Assembly: GCA_032988165.1 (NCBI GenBank)
Contig: JANTQF010000130.1
Span: forward strand, 1-64,000
DNA length: 64,000 nt
Direction: 5' to 3'
Source of the DNA: Emmonsiellopsis sp. PD_33
Taxonomy: Eukaryota; Ascomycota; Eurotiomycetes; Onygenales; Ajellomycetaceae
This document shows positions 49,610-63,166 of this stretch, in pieces; positions within the stretch are counted from its first letter, which is position 1, and each line of letters opens with the position of its first letter. A model generated the notes under the pieces. It had not been told where the DNA came from. It saw only the letters and a list, made by a program, of their open reading frames with translations, and searched no databases. A program made the translations under genes and the position numbers.

Positions 49610-50335
49610 CTCTCCAAGGGTATCTCGGCTTTCTCAGTCCCCCCGAGGGACCAGAAATGGGAGCCTCGTTTGTTGGTGTAGCTGGACGGAGGCAGCTTGG
49701 GCGAACGGGAGCTCTGGTGGACAGCGGCGGGGGGAGATAGGAGGGAGCGAGACGGGAAGCCGGGGTGAAGATGGGACGAGCGCAGGATTATTGGACGGGG
49801 ATGGAGATCGGATGAGCAGCGGCGGGCGTGCAGGGACTGGGGCAAGTCGATTGGTTCAGTCAGCTAAATAGCTGGGCGAGCAGCAAAACAACAGGCGAGC
49901 GCGCGTGATTCGGCAGAGGGGCACACACCAGGCCAGCGGCATGGGGAGGAGGACAGTCTCGCAGTCTGGAGCTGTTCGTGTGATGCGGCGGCGAGGAGCA
50001 AGGGGTGGTGTGTGGTGGTGTGGTGTGTTGGTTGATGTGGTGTGGAGAGGAGGAGAGGTTGAGGTGGGAGATGAGGAGCGTTGACGTTGACGTTGGAGCC
50101 GCAGCTCAACCAGAGGAGAAGGGCTCGGTCTGCGCTTGCCGCCTAGCTACTAGTACACAACAACAGGAGCACAGAACATCAAGGAATAAAGATAAAGAAC
50201 AAACTGGAGTTTCTGCTGGGCGGCTGTCTACTGTGTTCTGCTTGATTGTCCCATGACTCAGTAACGCCCATCATGTGGCAGCCCTTATTATCTCCTCTAA
50301 CGTCGCCCGTCCAGTTCCAAGCTGTGGAGGGCGGC
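49610..50335. other. vac8 promoter and right border of the gene island
   Basis: Purine-rich and GT-rich 5' flank of vac8 (GTGTGGTGGTGTGGTGTG near 50,007). The last CpG before the right AT-rich block occurs at about 50,332 (GGGCGGCAGC). Confidence 0.6.
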
Positions 50336-51780
50336 AGCTGTCAGGTTACTAGTTTGGTCAGACATCCCTCTACATCATTCCAGGGTATCATATATGTATG
50401 TTCTCAGTTGGGTCAGCAGAACAGTATCTCAGTGAGGGAACATCAGTAAAATACTCATATTTTAGTGTCCTTTTGCTCACTGCCTTTTGGTCACATGGTG
50501 CATTTTGGTCCCTCTACTCTAATCTCCTCCTTTCCTTCTATCCTCAACATCCTACATATTCCATCTCTTCACTGTATATATATATCTTATGTCTGCATTA
50601 TCATCATGTTTATTTCCCCTGCTGAGCATCCTCTATTACTCTCTGAGCACTACTTGACCTTCAGTCTATCTATTTTCTTACTACCTTTAGTGGTTATTTA
50701 GAATTCTTTTGACATTCCTTATTATAATGCCCTTAATGATGTTCTGGGTCCTAAGCTTCCTATTAATTTTATTAATGTTCTGAGGTCTGAGCAGGTTGAT
50801 AAGACTACTTAATTAGCTGTGCTAGTACCACTTATTTCTATTTTATCTGCTAGACTAGTACTACTGATGTAGTCTATTACTATGCTGATAATATCAGTAC
50901 AGCCTATCTTTATAACTTTATTAACTATATTAGTACTATCTATACAGTCTGTCTCTTTCTTACCTGCTGCATTCACTTAATTGTCACAATGAGCTGAGTA
51001 TAAGACCTGTGATTATTAGATGTATAAGATGAATTAGTATTTTAATTATCTCTTTTATTATCTTTATTAGTCTTGATATTCTCTGTGTATTTATATACTA
51101 CATACTTCCTCTATATATTCTACCTCTTGATTATTTACTACTAATTTCTTTTCTCTTTTTAATTTTAGACTGCTGTCTCTCTACATTCTTAGTATTAATA
51201 TTAGATTATTAGTTTCATTCATAGAATTATAAAATTTATAAGGTTATTTTAAGTTGAATTATTAATATCTTTATTTAGTATATATATATATCTTCTACTA
51301 TTTATTACTCTTTATTAGTCTCTTTCATTATCTACTATTCTCTATACTTTTTATTATTTATATTTTTATTCATCTTACTTTATCTTCATTTAAATATTAC
51401 TTCTTACTTTTTACTATTATATCTTCTATTATCCTGCCTTTTCAGGTTTTTTTATCTTCTATTCTCTTTATAATAGATTTAGTGTCTTCTTCTTTTTCAG
51501 TCTCTACATCTAAGACCCTTCTAAGTTTTATATTATTATTAGTTTAAGCTTCTATTCTTCATTATATTTACAACAGCTGCCACAAATAATATATCATTAG
51601 TTCTTAATATATCTAATATTCAGTGTGTCTGAGTTTGACCAGAATGACTATTTCTCTAGTATCTATCCCCTTTAGATTTGCCTCAGGTGAAAGCTATATT
51701 TACTCAGATTATCATTACCAGCTTCTGAACTTTCAGTATAAGTATTATAATAAATATTGAGTTATTTATAGAGCTCTGAT
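50336..51780. other. CpG-free AT-rich DNA, probable 5' part of Helitron or older element
   Basis: AT-rich, no CpG. A broken plus frame near 50,700-50,960 reads NSFDIPYYNALNDVLGPKL and is similar in wording to a stretch at 56,830-56,890. The remainder (51,050-51,600) is T-rich low-complexity sequence without recognisable protein. Confidence 0.4.
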
Positions 51781-54700
51781 TAGACCTAATACTATTATTA
51801 TTACTTAGATGCTTCTACTCTGTACTGACTGTGGCCTTGAACCTCTATCTGACTGCTAGAGTAGTTATTGCACTGCCTGTAGAAAGGGGGCCAGGGTCAG
51901 GATAATTATTAAGTGTATTGTGTGTGAGATCTCTTTATTGAATTATTATGAGAGATACTATTAGAACTGCTAAGATATTACTATTATTTATTACTATAAG
52001 AATTATAGTTTTAGACTTCTTCCTGACAGTTGATTTAGTTATTATTTGAATTACTATAATAATAGAGGGCCCTAAAGTACTTTTTCATATCTTATTTATA
52101 ATATCTATCTTTAGCATTTTGATGGTTTTCTAGTAGTTAATGTAAATGTCATTTAATACTCTACCTGCTCTATATCTAGCATTCCATCTGTTCTTACATC
52201 TTTATCTAATGTTGCCTGCTGAGAACCTCTAAATCTTAGGTATATAAATAAGATCTATTTTGTGTGTGGCACTTTATTCTGAGCTTCTGAGTTGCTTAAG
52301 ACAAAACATTCTCAGAATTATACTAACTATTATAAGAATGAGGAGGTTACCTTTACTTTCCCTTTTATATCTAAATCTATTAAAGAGTCTATCATTTACT
52401 CTCTCTTCTCTGAGGCCTATAAGCTATTATCTTTCTTCTTCTAGAATATATATTTAATAAATTCATCATTATTATTTGCCTCTATTAGTTTTAAATTCTT
52501 CTCTCACCTTTCAGCTAGTGAGCATCTATATATTATGCAGGTCCAGGGCAGTATCTACCACATAATAGGGCTGTTAGAGGTAGGTATGAGCTTTACTGCT
52601 TTTACTCAGCTTTATTTTCTTGATCCTTAGGAGGTTGCTTAGGATTACATTTAGGGTTGAAATTTCAAGCCTAGATAGCATGAGATTATCACCTTACTTA
52701 ATGTCTATATTTATTTGAATAACTTCTTTATTAGTGTTCTTCATCAGATCAAGAATGTTCTACATGATGATGCTAATGAGTCTTCTTATCTGCATCTAAA
52801 TCTTTTCCTCCATTTTATATTAAATAAGAATGAGGAGTATCATTATAACCTACTTATTACTGCTAATAAGCTTATTCTGTTTATATTCAACATGACCCAT
52901 AAATTCTTTAATATTAGTTATAGAGATGTGTGTCTCTATCTCTATTAGACTTCTACTGCTGAGGACCTATCAAGCTATTAGATTATACTTTAGGAGCTTT
53001 AAGAGAATAATCTAGCTTTAAATTTTATGAGGTCTTTCTCAGAATTCATAACAACAAATCCTGCATTAAATTTAATAGCTTATCCTTACATTTTCATTCA
53101 TTTTCAGCATCCTCTTTTCTTTCCTTTGGTATATGCCCTGTTCTACCCTGCTGAAGGGTTTAGCTATTTATATTATATAACTTTAGATGGTTTGACAGCT
53201 AGAGGTTAGTCCTACCTTATATATATCTTAATGTTTTAATTTACTAACTGGCTTTTTATTTCCTAGATATATCTTATAAGTATAAGAATCTGATCATCAC
53301 TTAGTTCTATCACTATTAGCTTTATACTCATACTAATTTCTTTAACTTTTTTCATTACAGCTGGTTCCTCTTTCAGCAGTGGCTGCTGAACATGTGACTA
53401 GCTATTAATAACTTTAGGCTCAAATTCCATCTTTATAACTAGTTGAAGCTCTATATGGATCTTTACAGCCCTTCCCAGCTTCAGATGCAGAATAACACTA
53501 ATACTAGTAATACTAGTTATAGTATATTATCTACTCAGTTCATTAGGAGGTTCTATTATCATTAAAATATCTATTAAGATTCCATGGCTTTAATACATCA
53601 CTTCTGCAAGCCTACTCTATTTGTTATCTTCACTGTGAATTCTGAGTAAGAGAAGATTCAGTCTAAGCTTCTTTGTGATAATAATGAGGAGTTTATATAG
53701 CATTGAAACAACTAGCTCAATTTAGTTGCTAGGATCTTTAATATGAAGAATTAGGCCCTGCTTTGTGAGATTAAAGATAATACTCTGAGTAAATATGTTA
53801 CTCACATTCAGATGATTGAGTATCAGAAGAGAGGGCTGTCTCACTCTCATACTCTATACTAGCTAAAAGATGATCTATATTTTATTGAGAGGATAGATGA
53901 TATTATGTCTGCTAAGGTACTAAATTCTGAGGGGCTAGAAGAGTAATTACTTTATAATATTATTACTAAATAGCTGCTATATAGGCCCTGTAGTTCACAT
54001 TTTAACTCTAATATTTCCTACTGCAAGAGGAATGTTAATAGTGAGATCTATTATATCAAGTAGTTCCTCAAGCCTTTCACTGAGAAGATAATTATCTGCT
54101 AATCATAATATTCTTAATACTATTATTATGAGAGTGGTCATCACTTTACCTATAACTCAGATAAGACTAGCTCTGTTGAGATTGATAATGAATAGATCAT
54201 CTCTTATAACTCTTACTTAACTTAGAAGTATAAGGCCTACATTAATATTAAATACTGTATTAATATCTTTACAGTCAAATATCTCTATAAATATATCATA
54301 AAGAGTTCTGACTGTACTATCATTAGTTTCAATATGAATGATAATGAGATCCATAAGTACTATCTGAGTCATTATGTTGATTATATTGAGGTAGCCTGAC
54401 AGGCTCTGAGCTTCAGTGTAAAGAACTATTATCCTGAGAATATGAGCCTCATTGTTCACCTTCCAGGCAGGCACCATATCATGTATGACCCTAAGGAGCC
54501 TTATAAGGTTACTTTTGACCATCTTGATGGCTAGACATCTTACCTGCTTGCTTTCTTTAAATATAATTATAATAATTCTAAATCTATCTATTTATACTAT
54601 GATATGCTATGTTATTTCATCTGGGACTTAAAGAATCTGTGCTAAAAGCACTGAAAGAAGCATTCTATTAGTAATATTATAGGGTAGATATACTCTCTTA

Positions 54701-56640
54701 CATCTTTTCATAATGATGTATACTACCTACACTGTTTACTTACTATCCTGAGGGGGCCTAAATCTTTTGATGATCTACTAATAGTTGCTGACATCAGATA
54801 GAATACTTTTTAGAAGGTCTGCTATATAAGAGGTATCATCCAGTATAATAATGAGTAGGAATATACCTTCAAGAAGGCTTTAGAAATGGAAATAGGAGGA
54901 ATGCTTTAAAGGATGTTGATATTCATTATTACCTATACTAACCTACTATCTATTACTAGTATCTAAGTCTATTTTTCAACCTTATTTACTGATGATCTGA
55001 ACTTCATTTTTGAGGCCTACTTTTATGATCTACCTGATGACTGAATCCTCTATAAGTTGATTATTAACTATAGACTTCACCTTATCTGGAAGGGGCTTGC
55101 CCAGGAGGGCCTTAAGCTAGAGGATATTTAAATCTGGGGCCTGCCAGAGCCACATCATGAGTGGGAGCTAGAGAAGGATAGTAACCTCCTGATCACATAG
55201 AAGCTTATTTATGACTACTAGATGCTAGCTGCTAGGGCTGAGAAATATGAAGCCCAGTTCAATATAAATCAGTGTTTAGCCTATAATACTATTCTTATAG
55301 CTTTAGATATTAACCCCTATAATATGACATTCTTTCTCAATAATCTTAGTAGAACAGATAAGACATTTATCTACAACACTCTCACTAACTACTTATAGTC
55401 TCTAGGTCAGATTATACTTTATATTACTAGTATAAGCATTACTGCTCAGCTTCTTTCTGATAGTTATATTGCCTATAAGTGCTTCTATATCCTTATTAAC
55501 ATCTTGCCTACATTAACTTGCAACATATTATATAGTATTCAGCTGGCTGAGCTTCTTCACTGGACCTCCCTCATCATTTAGAATGAGATTTCAATGACTT
55601 ATCATTACATTTTTGATGTAGTGGATTGGATTCTCCATAATCTCCAGACTGATTTATCTGAGAGTAATAATGACTTTAGTGGTATTCTAATCATCTTTAG
55701 TAGTAACTTTCAGCAGACCTTGCCCATTATCCTCTATAATATATAGGATGACACTATAGATACCTGCATGTAGCATGTTAAGGTTTAATTCTTCCTCTAT
55801 ACACTTCATCTTCATTAGAATATATACCTCTTGACTGTTACCTCTGAAGGTAAATCCTTTATAAATTGATTGGCCAGCATGTCATATGATATAGCTCTTT
55901 AGGATTATCAGTCAATCCTCTCTAAGCTACATCAGACCTCTGAGGTTAATAAGTTTATTAATCAGATATATTCAGATCTACAGGATTAATTCCATCAGAG
56001 AGGTTACTTTCAAGATCAGATGATCCTCATGCCCACTAATAATACTATTACTTAGCTTAATGAGGACCTTCTGAATTGTCTGCCTAGTAAGCCTATTAAA
56101 TACCTATTAATTAATGTGAGTAAATAGAATAATAATCAGCATTATGAGGTTACATAAGAATTCATGCATACTTAGAATGCTCTGTCAATCCAGCCTTTAG
56201 TTCTATGAATTAAATAAGATATATCTTTCATGTGTATATATAATCTGAATTCACAGCACAGTATTTACAATGAATTCTACATGATTCTTCTTACTTATTC
56301 ATTCTGATATCTGAAGGTCCAATTGAATGATAAACTATTTAATAGTGAGGTACAACTTCTATATTGAATTAAATTATTGAGTAATATAGAGGATTTTATG
56401 ATTATAATAGTTTGACTTTAATTTCCTATACAGCCCACTTTTGCAATGATAATTAACAAATCACAGGGTTAATTACTCAGCCACATTGAAATCAATCTCT
56501 AAGATTCAATTTTCTTGCATGATCAGCTCTATATTGCTCTCTCACATGCTATAAATTGCCATTAGATCTCAGTGCTTATAAGTAGTATAAATTATCATTA
56601 GATTATAGATAATATGATTTATTCTGAAGTTCTTTACTTT
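51780..56640 (+). mobile_element. Decayed Helitron (Rep/helicase) transposon
   Basis: The plus-strand frame, with stops at former Gln/Arg/Trp codons, can be followed for over 4 kb. A Cys-rich segment near 51,820-51,960 (CTDCGLEPLSDC, then CTACRKG) may be the N-terminal zinc finger. The Helitron-like N domain is near 53,340-53,560, the Rep-like HIQMIEYQKRGLSHSHTL near 53,803-53,860 and KYLYKYIIK (the Tyr-containing Rep motif) at about 54,275-54,303. The PIF1-type helicase follows: degenerate Walker A (SRTDKTFIYNTL, 55,345-55,380), NEISM near 55,580, and NKSQG with HDQLYIALSHAINC at 56,454-56,560. Terminal TC...CTRR ends and the 3' hairpin were not located. Confidence 0.8.
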
Positions 56641-56699
56641 TAATTTTAATATCTATATCTAGCCTCTTTACTTCTTTTTTTTTAGCTCTCTATTAAATT

Positions 56700-57160
56700 C
56701 ATTGTGTCTTTCTGCCTCTCTCATAATGTCTCAGTTCTAGCCTCAGACCTATATCTTTATCTCTGGCAGTTTTATCATCACTGACCTTAGCAGCTATATT
56801 CTATTAGATAGAAATATTGAGGTTAATAGCTTCATCACCCCTGCCATCCTTCATGACATCCTGGGTCTTAAGGTTGAGTCAGAGCTACCTGTAGTACTTC
56901 AGATCTATAATTCCAGCTAGCTGAATTTCATGGAGGATATATTCATTCAGATTGAGAGCACTCTGGCTGTAGAGTATGTTCCTGCAACTAATATAGTTAC
57001 TATACTTAATATTATTATAGTAGTCTCATCTTTTCATTCTTAGTTAGGCCTCAGGGCCATCAGTTCCTCTAAGTATATAAAGGCTAGTATTAGCTCTGAT
57101 AGCCCATCTTTATTCACTGTTACTATTTATACTGCTCATTGTAACATGCTGTAACAGGCA
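56700..57160 (+). pseudogene. Unrecognised relic ORF downstream of the Helitron helicase
   Basis: A plus-strand frame beginning MSQF near 56,727 reads with few stops: TYIFISGSFIITDLSSYIL, then NSFITPAILHDILGLKVES, ending near TIYTAHCNML. A similar NSF...ILG stretch lies at 50,700. No family recognised. It may be a second Helitron-borne gene or an unrelated element. Confidence 0.35.
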
Positions 57161-57399
57161 TGCTCCAATAAGTGGATTGTGTGAGCTATACACTAGAATT
57201 AAGATTATAATTACTAGAGAAAGAAAGGAAAAAGGAAAAGAAATTACAAGATTGTGTGATATAAATAGAAGGGAATTATGCAAGGTTGGAGTGAATAAAC
57301 ATTCATATGAAAGCCTAGTTGGAGGTGTCTGATTGAGCAGTTAGAGATTAAGTGAAGTTCAGATGAGCTATAGATATAGGGTATAAGAATATAGCTCTT

Positions 57400-60300
57400 C
57401 ACATTATTCCCCCCTATTCAGATTTGGAGGGTGGGCAGGAGGGATCAGAAAATTAGATGTAAAGCAGTGCAGATAGAGTCTTATCAGGTGGGTGCAGCTC
57501 TTTATAATGGGTGAGTGCAGTGGTGTCTTGCAGGGTAAAGGTTAGTTCTCATAAAGAGACTTCATATCTGAGCTACTTCACTAGATACTGAAATTCTCAT
57601 TCATAGTGGCAGCAATTAAGAATGACTTTAATCTCATATTCTATCTCATTATCTTCTCTGATGATGCTAGGTGGATGTCAGTCAGTAATCTCTTATGAGG
57701 GGAATGGGTTAGTAGAGGCTTTACAGAGTAAGTTCATATGAAACACATTATAAATTCTAGGTAGCATGTCAAGATAGTAGTTATAACTTTCTAGGATTTC
57801 AATGATAGTGTATTTAGCATATCAGTAGTCAAATATGCAAGATGAGTAATCAATTGTGATGTTTCAGAGATCTAATCAGATCTTATTATTTATCTTATAG
57901 TATTTAGCAGGATTTCAGTGAGCATTCACATAGTTCTATTGATTCTGCTGAGTGCTGGCCATGGAGGATTCAGCCCACTTGCAGGCTTACTGGAGTTTTG
58001 AGATGATGGTGTCCACAATTTGAATTAGATTATAAAGTAAAGTGGAAGGTTTAGATAATTCAGTGAGATTAAGAACTTTAAGGTTGTAATCATATAAGAG
58101 GAAAAATGAGCTAACATCAGTGCTGATAGTGTTACAACTATTAATTATGAGTTTAGCATGTAGAAGGAGTTCATTCCAGTCATTCTAAGCATATAAATAG
58201 AACTTTCAGAGGTAGTTCTTAGTTATCTGAATCATACATTTAGTATTATCATCAGTTTTGGGGTGATAGGCAGTTAAGAGGTATTAGGAGATCTTGAGGA
58301 GCTAGTAGATTTAACTTCAGACAGCTCCAATGAACTAAGTCCTACAGTCTGAGATAATTATACAGAATAGATCATACTAGTAATAAAATGAACTTCAGAG
58401 GAAGACTTCAGCTACTATGAGTACATTTATCTTCATACAGGGTTTAAGGATAATATCTTTACTGAGATAGTTAATAATGATAAGGATATTCTTGCAGCTA
58501 TCACTCATGAAGAGGTCTACTGTGAAATTAATAGTAATATTGTGCCAGACATGTTTAGGGATCAGGAGAGATTTGAGCAGGCCTTAGCAGTAGTCTTACC
58601 AGATGATAACAGATTAGTAGACATTGCAGTTCCAGATGAACTATTAGATGCTCTGAGATATATTAGGCCAGTAGAAATCTCAGGATAAAATTCAATAGAG
58701 TGCTTTACAGCTTAAGTGGCCAGTCATCAGAGAATTATAAGTTTCTTGTATGATTTGGGTGCATAATAGTTCTGAATCAGAAACCTATCACCTCTCCTAA
58801 AAGTGTAGTTAGGAGTTGGAATCTATGGAGCATTCAGTGATATCAATACAGACTTGAAGTTTAGATAGAAAATAGTGAGCTTTGTCTCAGACAATCTGAA
58901 TCATCATTTGAAGGCATTCATTGGAGGTAGTAGCAGTATTCCAGAGTTCCTAAAGTGAGGATGAGGTAGTTACAATTAGCAGGGTGATAGGCAAGGCATA
59001 TATTACTTCATGTGATATTGCTTCAGATTCTTTAAGGGTCTGTAGATCTAGTAGTCTCTATTTGTAGTTTACTCAGCAGGTATTAGAGTCTTTAGAAGGT
59101 ATATTCTATTTACATCAGGAGAGGGTGTCAGCCATGAAGTTCTCTGTGCCAGGGCAGTAATGAATTGTAAAATGGAAGTAGCTGAGAAATTCAGCTCAGT
59201 ACATTTAATGTTCAGAGAGTTTATAGGTTATTATGAAATATCAGAGGTTCTTATGATCTATGATAATTTTGAAGTCTTTCATGCTACAGAGTTTGAAGTC
59301 TCATTTTTCTAGACATTAGATAATAGTAAGAAGTTTCTTATTATAAATCTCATAGTTGGCTTCAGCAGGGCTGAGCTTCTTGAATATAAATATATAGGGT
59401 TGCAGAATGTCTTTATCATCTCATTGTATGAGAGTACTGCCTGTGATGTAATCAGAAGAGTCTGTTTTAACCACTATTAGATAGTCAGGGTTGAATGCAA
59501 TGAGTATTAGAGTAAAGACAAACATCTATTTAAGGTGCATGAATGTCTTATCTACCTTCTTAGACTATAGAAATTGCTGGTCTCTGCATGTGAGATTGAT
59601 TAGCAATCAGATAATGTCAGAAAAATTCTGAATGAAGTATCAGTAGAAATTTATAAATCCTAGGAAGCCTCACATGTCTTTTATAATTATAGGGGCCTCC
59701 TATTTGAGGATAGCAGTGATCTTCTTGGGGTCTATATGGACTCCCTTTCCTGCCTCTATGATGAAGTCAAGGTAGGTCATCTTTTGAACTTTAAAGGTAG
59801 ATTTGTCAATGTCAATTGGAAGATCATGTTTGTAGAGGCAGGTAAGAACTTTTCAGACATACTCTTGATGCTACTTATAGGATCTATCAGTAAAGATGAG
59901 GATGTTATTGAGGTAGGTAGAAGTAAATTCATCTAAATAGTCTTATAAGGCCTAGTTAATGTATTTTTGGAAGGTGCTTGAAGTGTTTGTGAGGCTAAAG
60001 AGGGTAACTATTCATTCAAATAGACTATATTTCATGTAAAAGGTAGTTAGCCATTCATTTCCTTCTGCAATTTAGATCTTATAGAATGCAGAAATGACAT
60101 TCAGCTTTATAAACTACTTAGCTTGACTGATTCATTTGAGAGTCTCATTGATTAATGATAGTAGGTAATAATCTTTTTGAATAAGGCAGTTGAGGCCCTA
60201 ATAGTTAACATAGAACTAGAGGCCTCTACCTGGCTTTTTTGTGAAGAGTATAGATGTGCCCACAGGTGAATTGCTAACTCAGATGAAACTCTTATCTAAA

Positions 60301-62330
60301 AGGTTATTAAGGGTCTTGTAGAGCACAAGCAGTTTATCATGTAATATATTGTATAGTAGTCCTCAGAGCAGCTGAGGGTCTTTACCATCTATCTTCTCAA
60401 GTTTAATATAATAGTTGTATATACTACAGAACAGTAGGAGCTTCTCAGCAGCCTTATAGTTAAAAATATTGAGGAATTCATGGTAGTACAGAGGGAGGAC
60501 TGTTACAAGATCAGTTTTCAACTTCTTAGAGAGCCATGAGAGGGCCTTCTCTATGTTGGCCATGCTAGTGGTGAAGATTTTAATAGGAGATCAGAACTTA
60601 AATTTCTGATTGCAGCTTCAGAGGAGATTATAGATATTAGTAGAAATTTAGTAAAGATTAGTAGTCTTATGAATGTCTTTTTCAGAGATATAGATACCTT
60701 CAGAGAATACAATACATTAGTTATAAGCATTGATAAGGGCTTGATGTTCAGATAGCTATAATAAGCCTAGTATGAAGTCATACAGGAGATTCTCAATCTC
60801 ATATGTATAAGTATTTTCTCAGAGAAATCCACCAACATCAATATTGAGCTTCACTATATTTCATATGAAGCTACCTGTATCATCATTGACACCTTCAATC
60901 TTTTAGGGGTTGATCAGGATACACAGAAGGTTATGACAGTTAACTATATGAAAGTAAATTATTAAATAGTAATAGCAACCACTATCTACCATAGCATTCA
61001 TATTAAAAGAACAATTAATTACAGTAGGTACAAGAATCATTAGAATAGTTATTTTCTTCTTAAAGGTCTTCCTATCTAACTTCAGGAGCTTTTACTCATA
61101 ATTTTGCACAGAAGCTAGTCTTTTCTCAAGTCTGACTTAATATCTTTAAAGTCTTCCTTCTCTTCAGGCTTGATTTGTACATTTACAGACTGTATGGGCA
61201 GTTTTGAGGGAATATGAGTTTCACAGCAGTTAGCAGCTCTATGCCCAGATTTGTTACAGTTAATGTAGATACCTCAGATGTAGCAGTCAACAATAATAGT
61301 GGTAATTATATTTAGGATGTAGAATGTATTCACACAAGTGAGCCCTATAGACATCCAGTTCATAGTATTCAGATTCTTTGGTAGAGAGGTCTTGAGGAAG
61401 GCCTCTCTAAAGATAGTAAGGGCATTATTATAAATTCAGCTTTGAATGATTTTAATCTCAGATAAGTTATTCTCTATACTACAGAGCTTCATATAATATT
61501 CAAGGTACATAAAGGGTTCAATGGAGGCAACAGTCTGCTGTAGAAGTTCAAACTTGATGATCTTTTTGAGTAGGATCTTCTTAACAATATCATTCTATAG
61601 CTAGTTATTAGCTTTCAGAATCTTCTGATCAAATCTTAGAAGAAAGATAGAGAGTAGATCAGTTTTCTGATGAATACTGTGCAGTCAGATTAGAGCCTTC
61701 TAGGCCACTAAAGAGTTAGAGAAAAGGATGTCAAGCTGGTTAAAGATGATATTAGGGATTATAGGAATGAGTTTGACATTAGCCTTCATCTAAAAGTGGA
61801 ATCAGGTGATAGTAATGCCAGAGAGTTAGGTATAGATATATCAGGCCTGATCAGTGGGAGATCTAATTGTAAGGCCATTCAAAGTAATTTTAGCCTCTAC
61901 ACTGAGGTGCCAGGTAGAGTATTCAGAGACTTATTTGCCCATAAATTTCTCAAGAGTGATGAGTCTTTCTTTCAGGCATCTTGGGAAGTCCTCAAAAGAA
62001 GTGATTAGGTGAGTAGGAGTTAGGATAGGAGCTAAAGTCAGTGTAGGCATATGATTTTATTTGGCAATGAGGTCAATCTTATTTGCAAGCTATTAAATGA
62101 AGTTTCAGAATTCAGCATCAGAGCTCTGAGGAGAGGTGTTATCTTTATATAGAGAGTTTATATTCATAATGGATTCAAAAGATTGTTTGGATTCAGAGAG
62201 TTCAGAGGATTCAGGAAGTTTAGAGGATTTAGAAAGTTTAGAGGAAAATCTTATGAGATATTAATATAAACTGTTAGAGCTTTGAGGTCTTTTACTGACA
62301 CATCATCTAGTAGAGCTGAGCTGAGTGAGT
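57400..62330 (-). mobile_element. Second decayed Gypsy-type retrotransposon, minus strand
   Basis: Reading the minus strand from right to left: gag with a zinc knuckle near 61,295-61,220 (INCNKSGHRAANC); reverse transcriptase near 60,290-59,600 with PVGTSILFTKKPGRGL, NEWLTTFYMKYSLFE, YLNNILIF (the YxDD box, Asp changed to Asn, at about 59,917-59,893) and TYLDFIIEAGKGVHIDPKK; RNase H with TDSSDYITGS and [13 protein letters not shown]; integrase with TGHLSCKALYWILS near 58,720 and a core around 58,500-58,270. Gag-PR-RT-RH-IN order means Ty3/Gypsy, a different family from the element at 9,676. LTRs were not identified. Boundaries are approximate. Confidence 0.82.
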
Positions 62331-62473
62331 TGTATTTTAGATTTCAGAAAAGTTTGCTGTACATACAGGTTATATTCAGAGAAATCTACTATACATGTAA
62401 ATCACATTTAGAGGGTAAATATAATAAGGATCTCTAAGAAGAGATCAAGCAAGCAATTACAAAATGTAATGGG

Positions 62474-63166
62474 TATTGTGAGGACGGCAGGCCGGTCAGG
62501 GATAAGCCGTCTAATAAGCGCTGCGTTAAGGTCTTAGCTATGAATCGGTAAGGCTAGCAGGGGTGAGGGCGGCTAAGCAGAGGCCGGGACTTATCCGGGC
62601 TCTGGCTACTATGTCGATATGGGGCGATTAGCTCCAGGTGATAACGATACGCAGAGGTAATAGCTCCAAAGGATAACTAGACGTGGAGGTAATAGCTCCA
62701 GCGGGGCACTATAGATGGAGGTAATTGCGCCACGCGAGAGGAAGAATGGAGTGGTTTGCTAGAGCAAGAAAAAGGTATGGCTTCGGAAGAATCGTAGCTG
62801 ATCGCTGACCTCCATGAGAATGGGGGGAAGCAAGATAGTTATGTACAGAGCAGGGTGGACATAATAGGGAAAGGATCTGCCTTCTTGGAGTGACGTAGTT
62901 CCATGCCATGTCATCGTCAATAGAGAACAATAGCGATGAATAGGATATGCATGGGAAAGCATGTAGGAATGAGAAGAAGGGAGTGTGATAGCCACTAAGA
63001 GTTATTCCCAGCCCATCCTATGACATAGGTATGGTTATTGATAGAATAGTCTTGTGACGTGGTGGCTATCAAGCAGCGAAGGCATCGAGCAGGTGGCTAG
63101 CTGAATCTCGTATAGATATGGGCGTGACGTAGCAGTCCAGGCAATCCGGGCTGTCCGGCATGACAA
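62474..63166 (-). repeat. Intact LTR-like repeat (unmutated copy)
   Basis: Starts TGTGAGGACGGC and ends GGCATGACA, that is TG...CA ends. It keeps its CpGs, while the copy at 5,449-6,127 has lost them. On the minus strand a purine tract (AGAAGGGGGGCAAT) sits immediately before TGTCATGCC, as at the start of a 3' LTR, so the element would run leftward and its body would lie to the right. No flanking target duplication was seen. Orientation is inference; the plus orientation is possible. Confidence 0.65.

Noticed and set aside
21396..50335. tRNA or rRNA genes in the island
   Set aside because: I looked for GTTCGA-type T-arm words and cloverleaf context and found none that could be supported.
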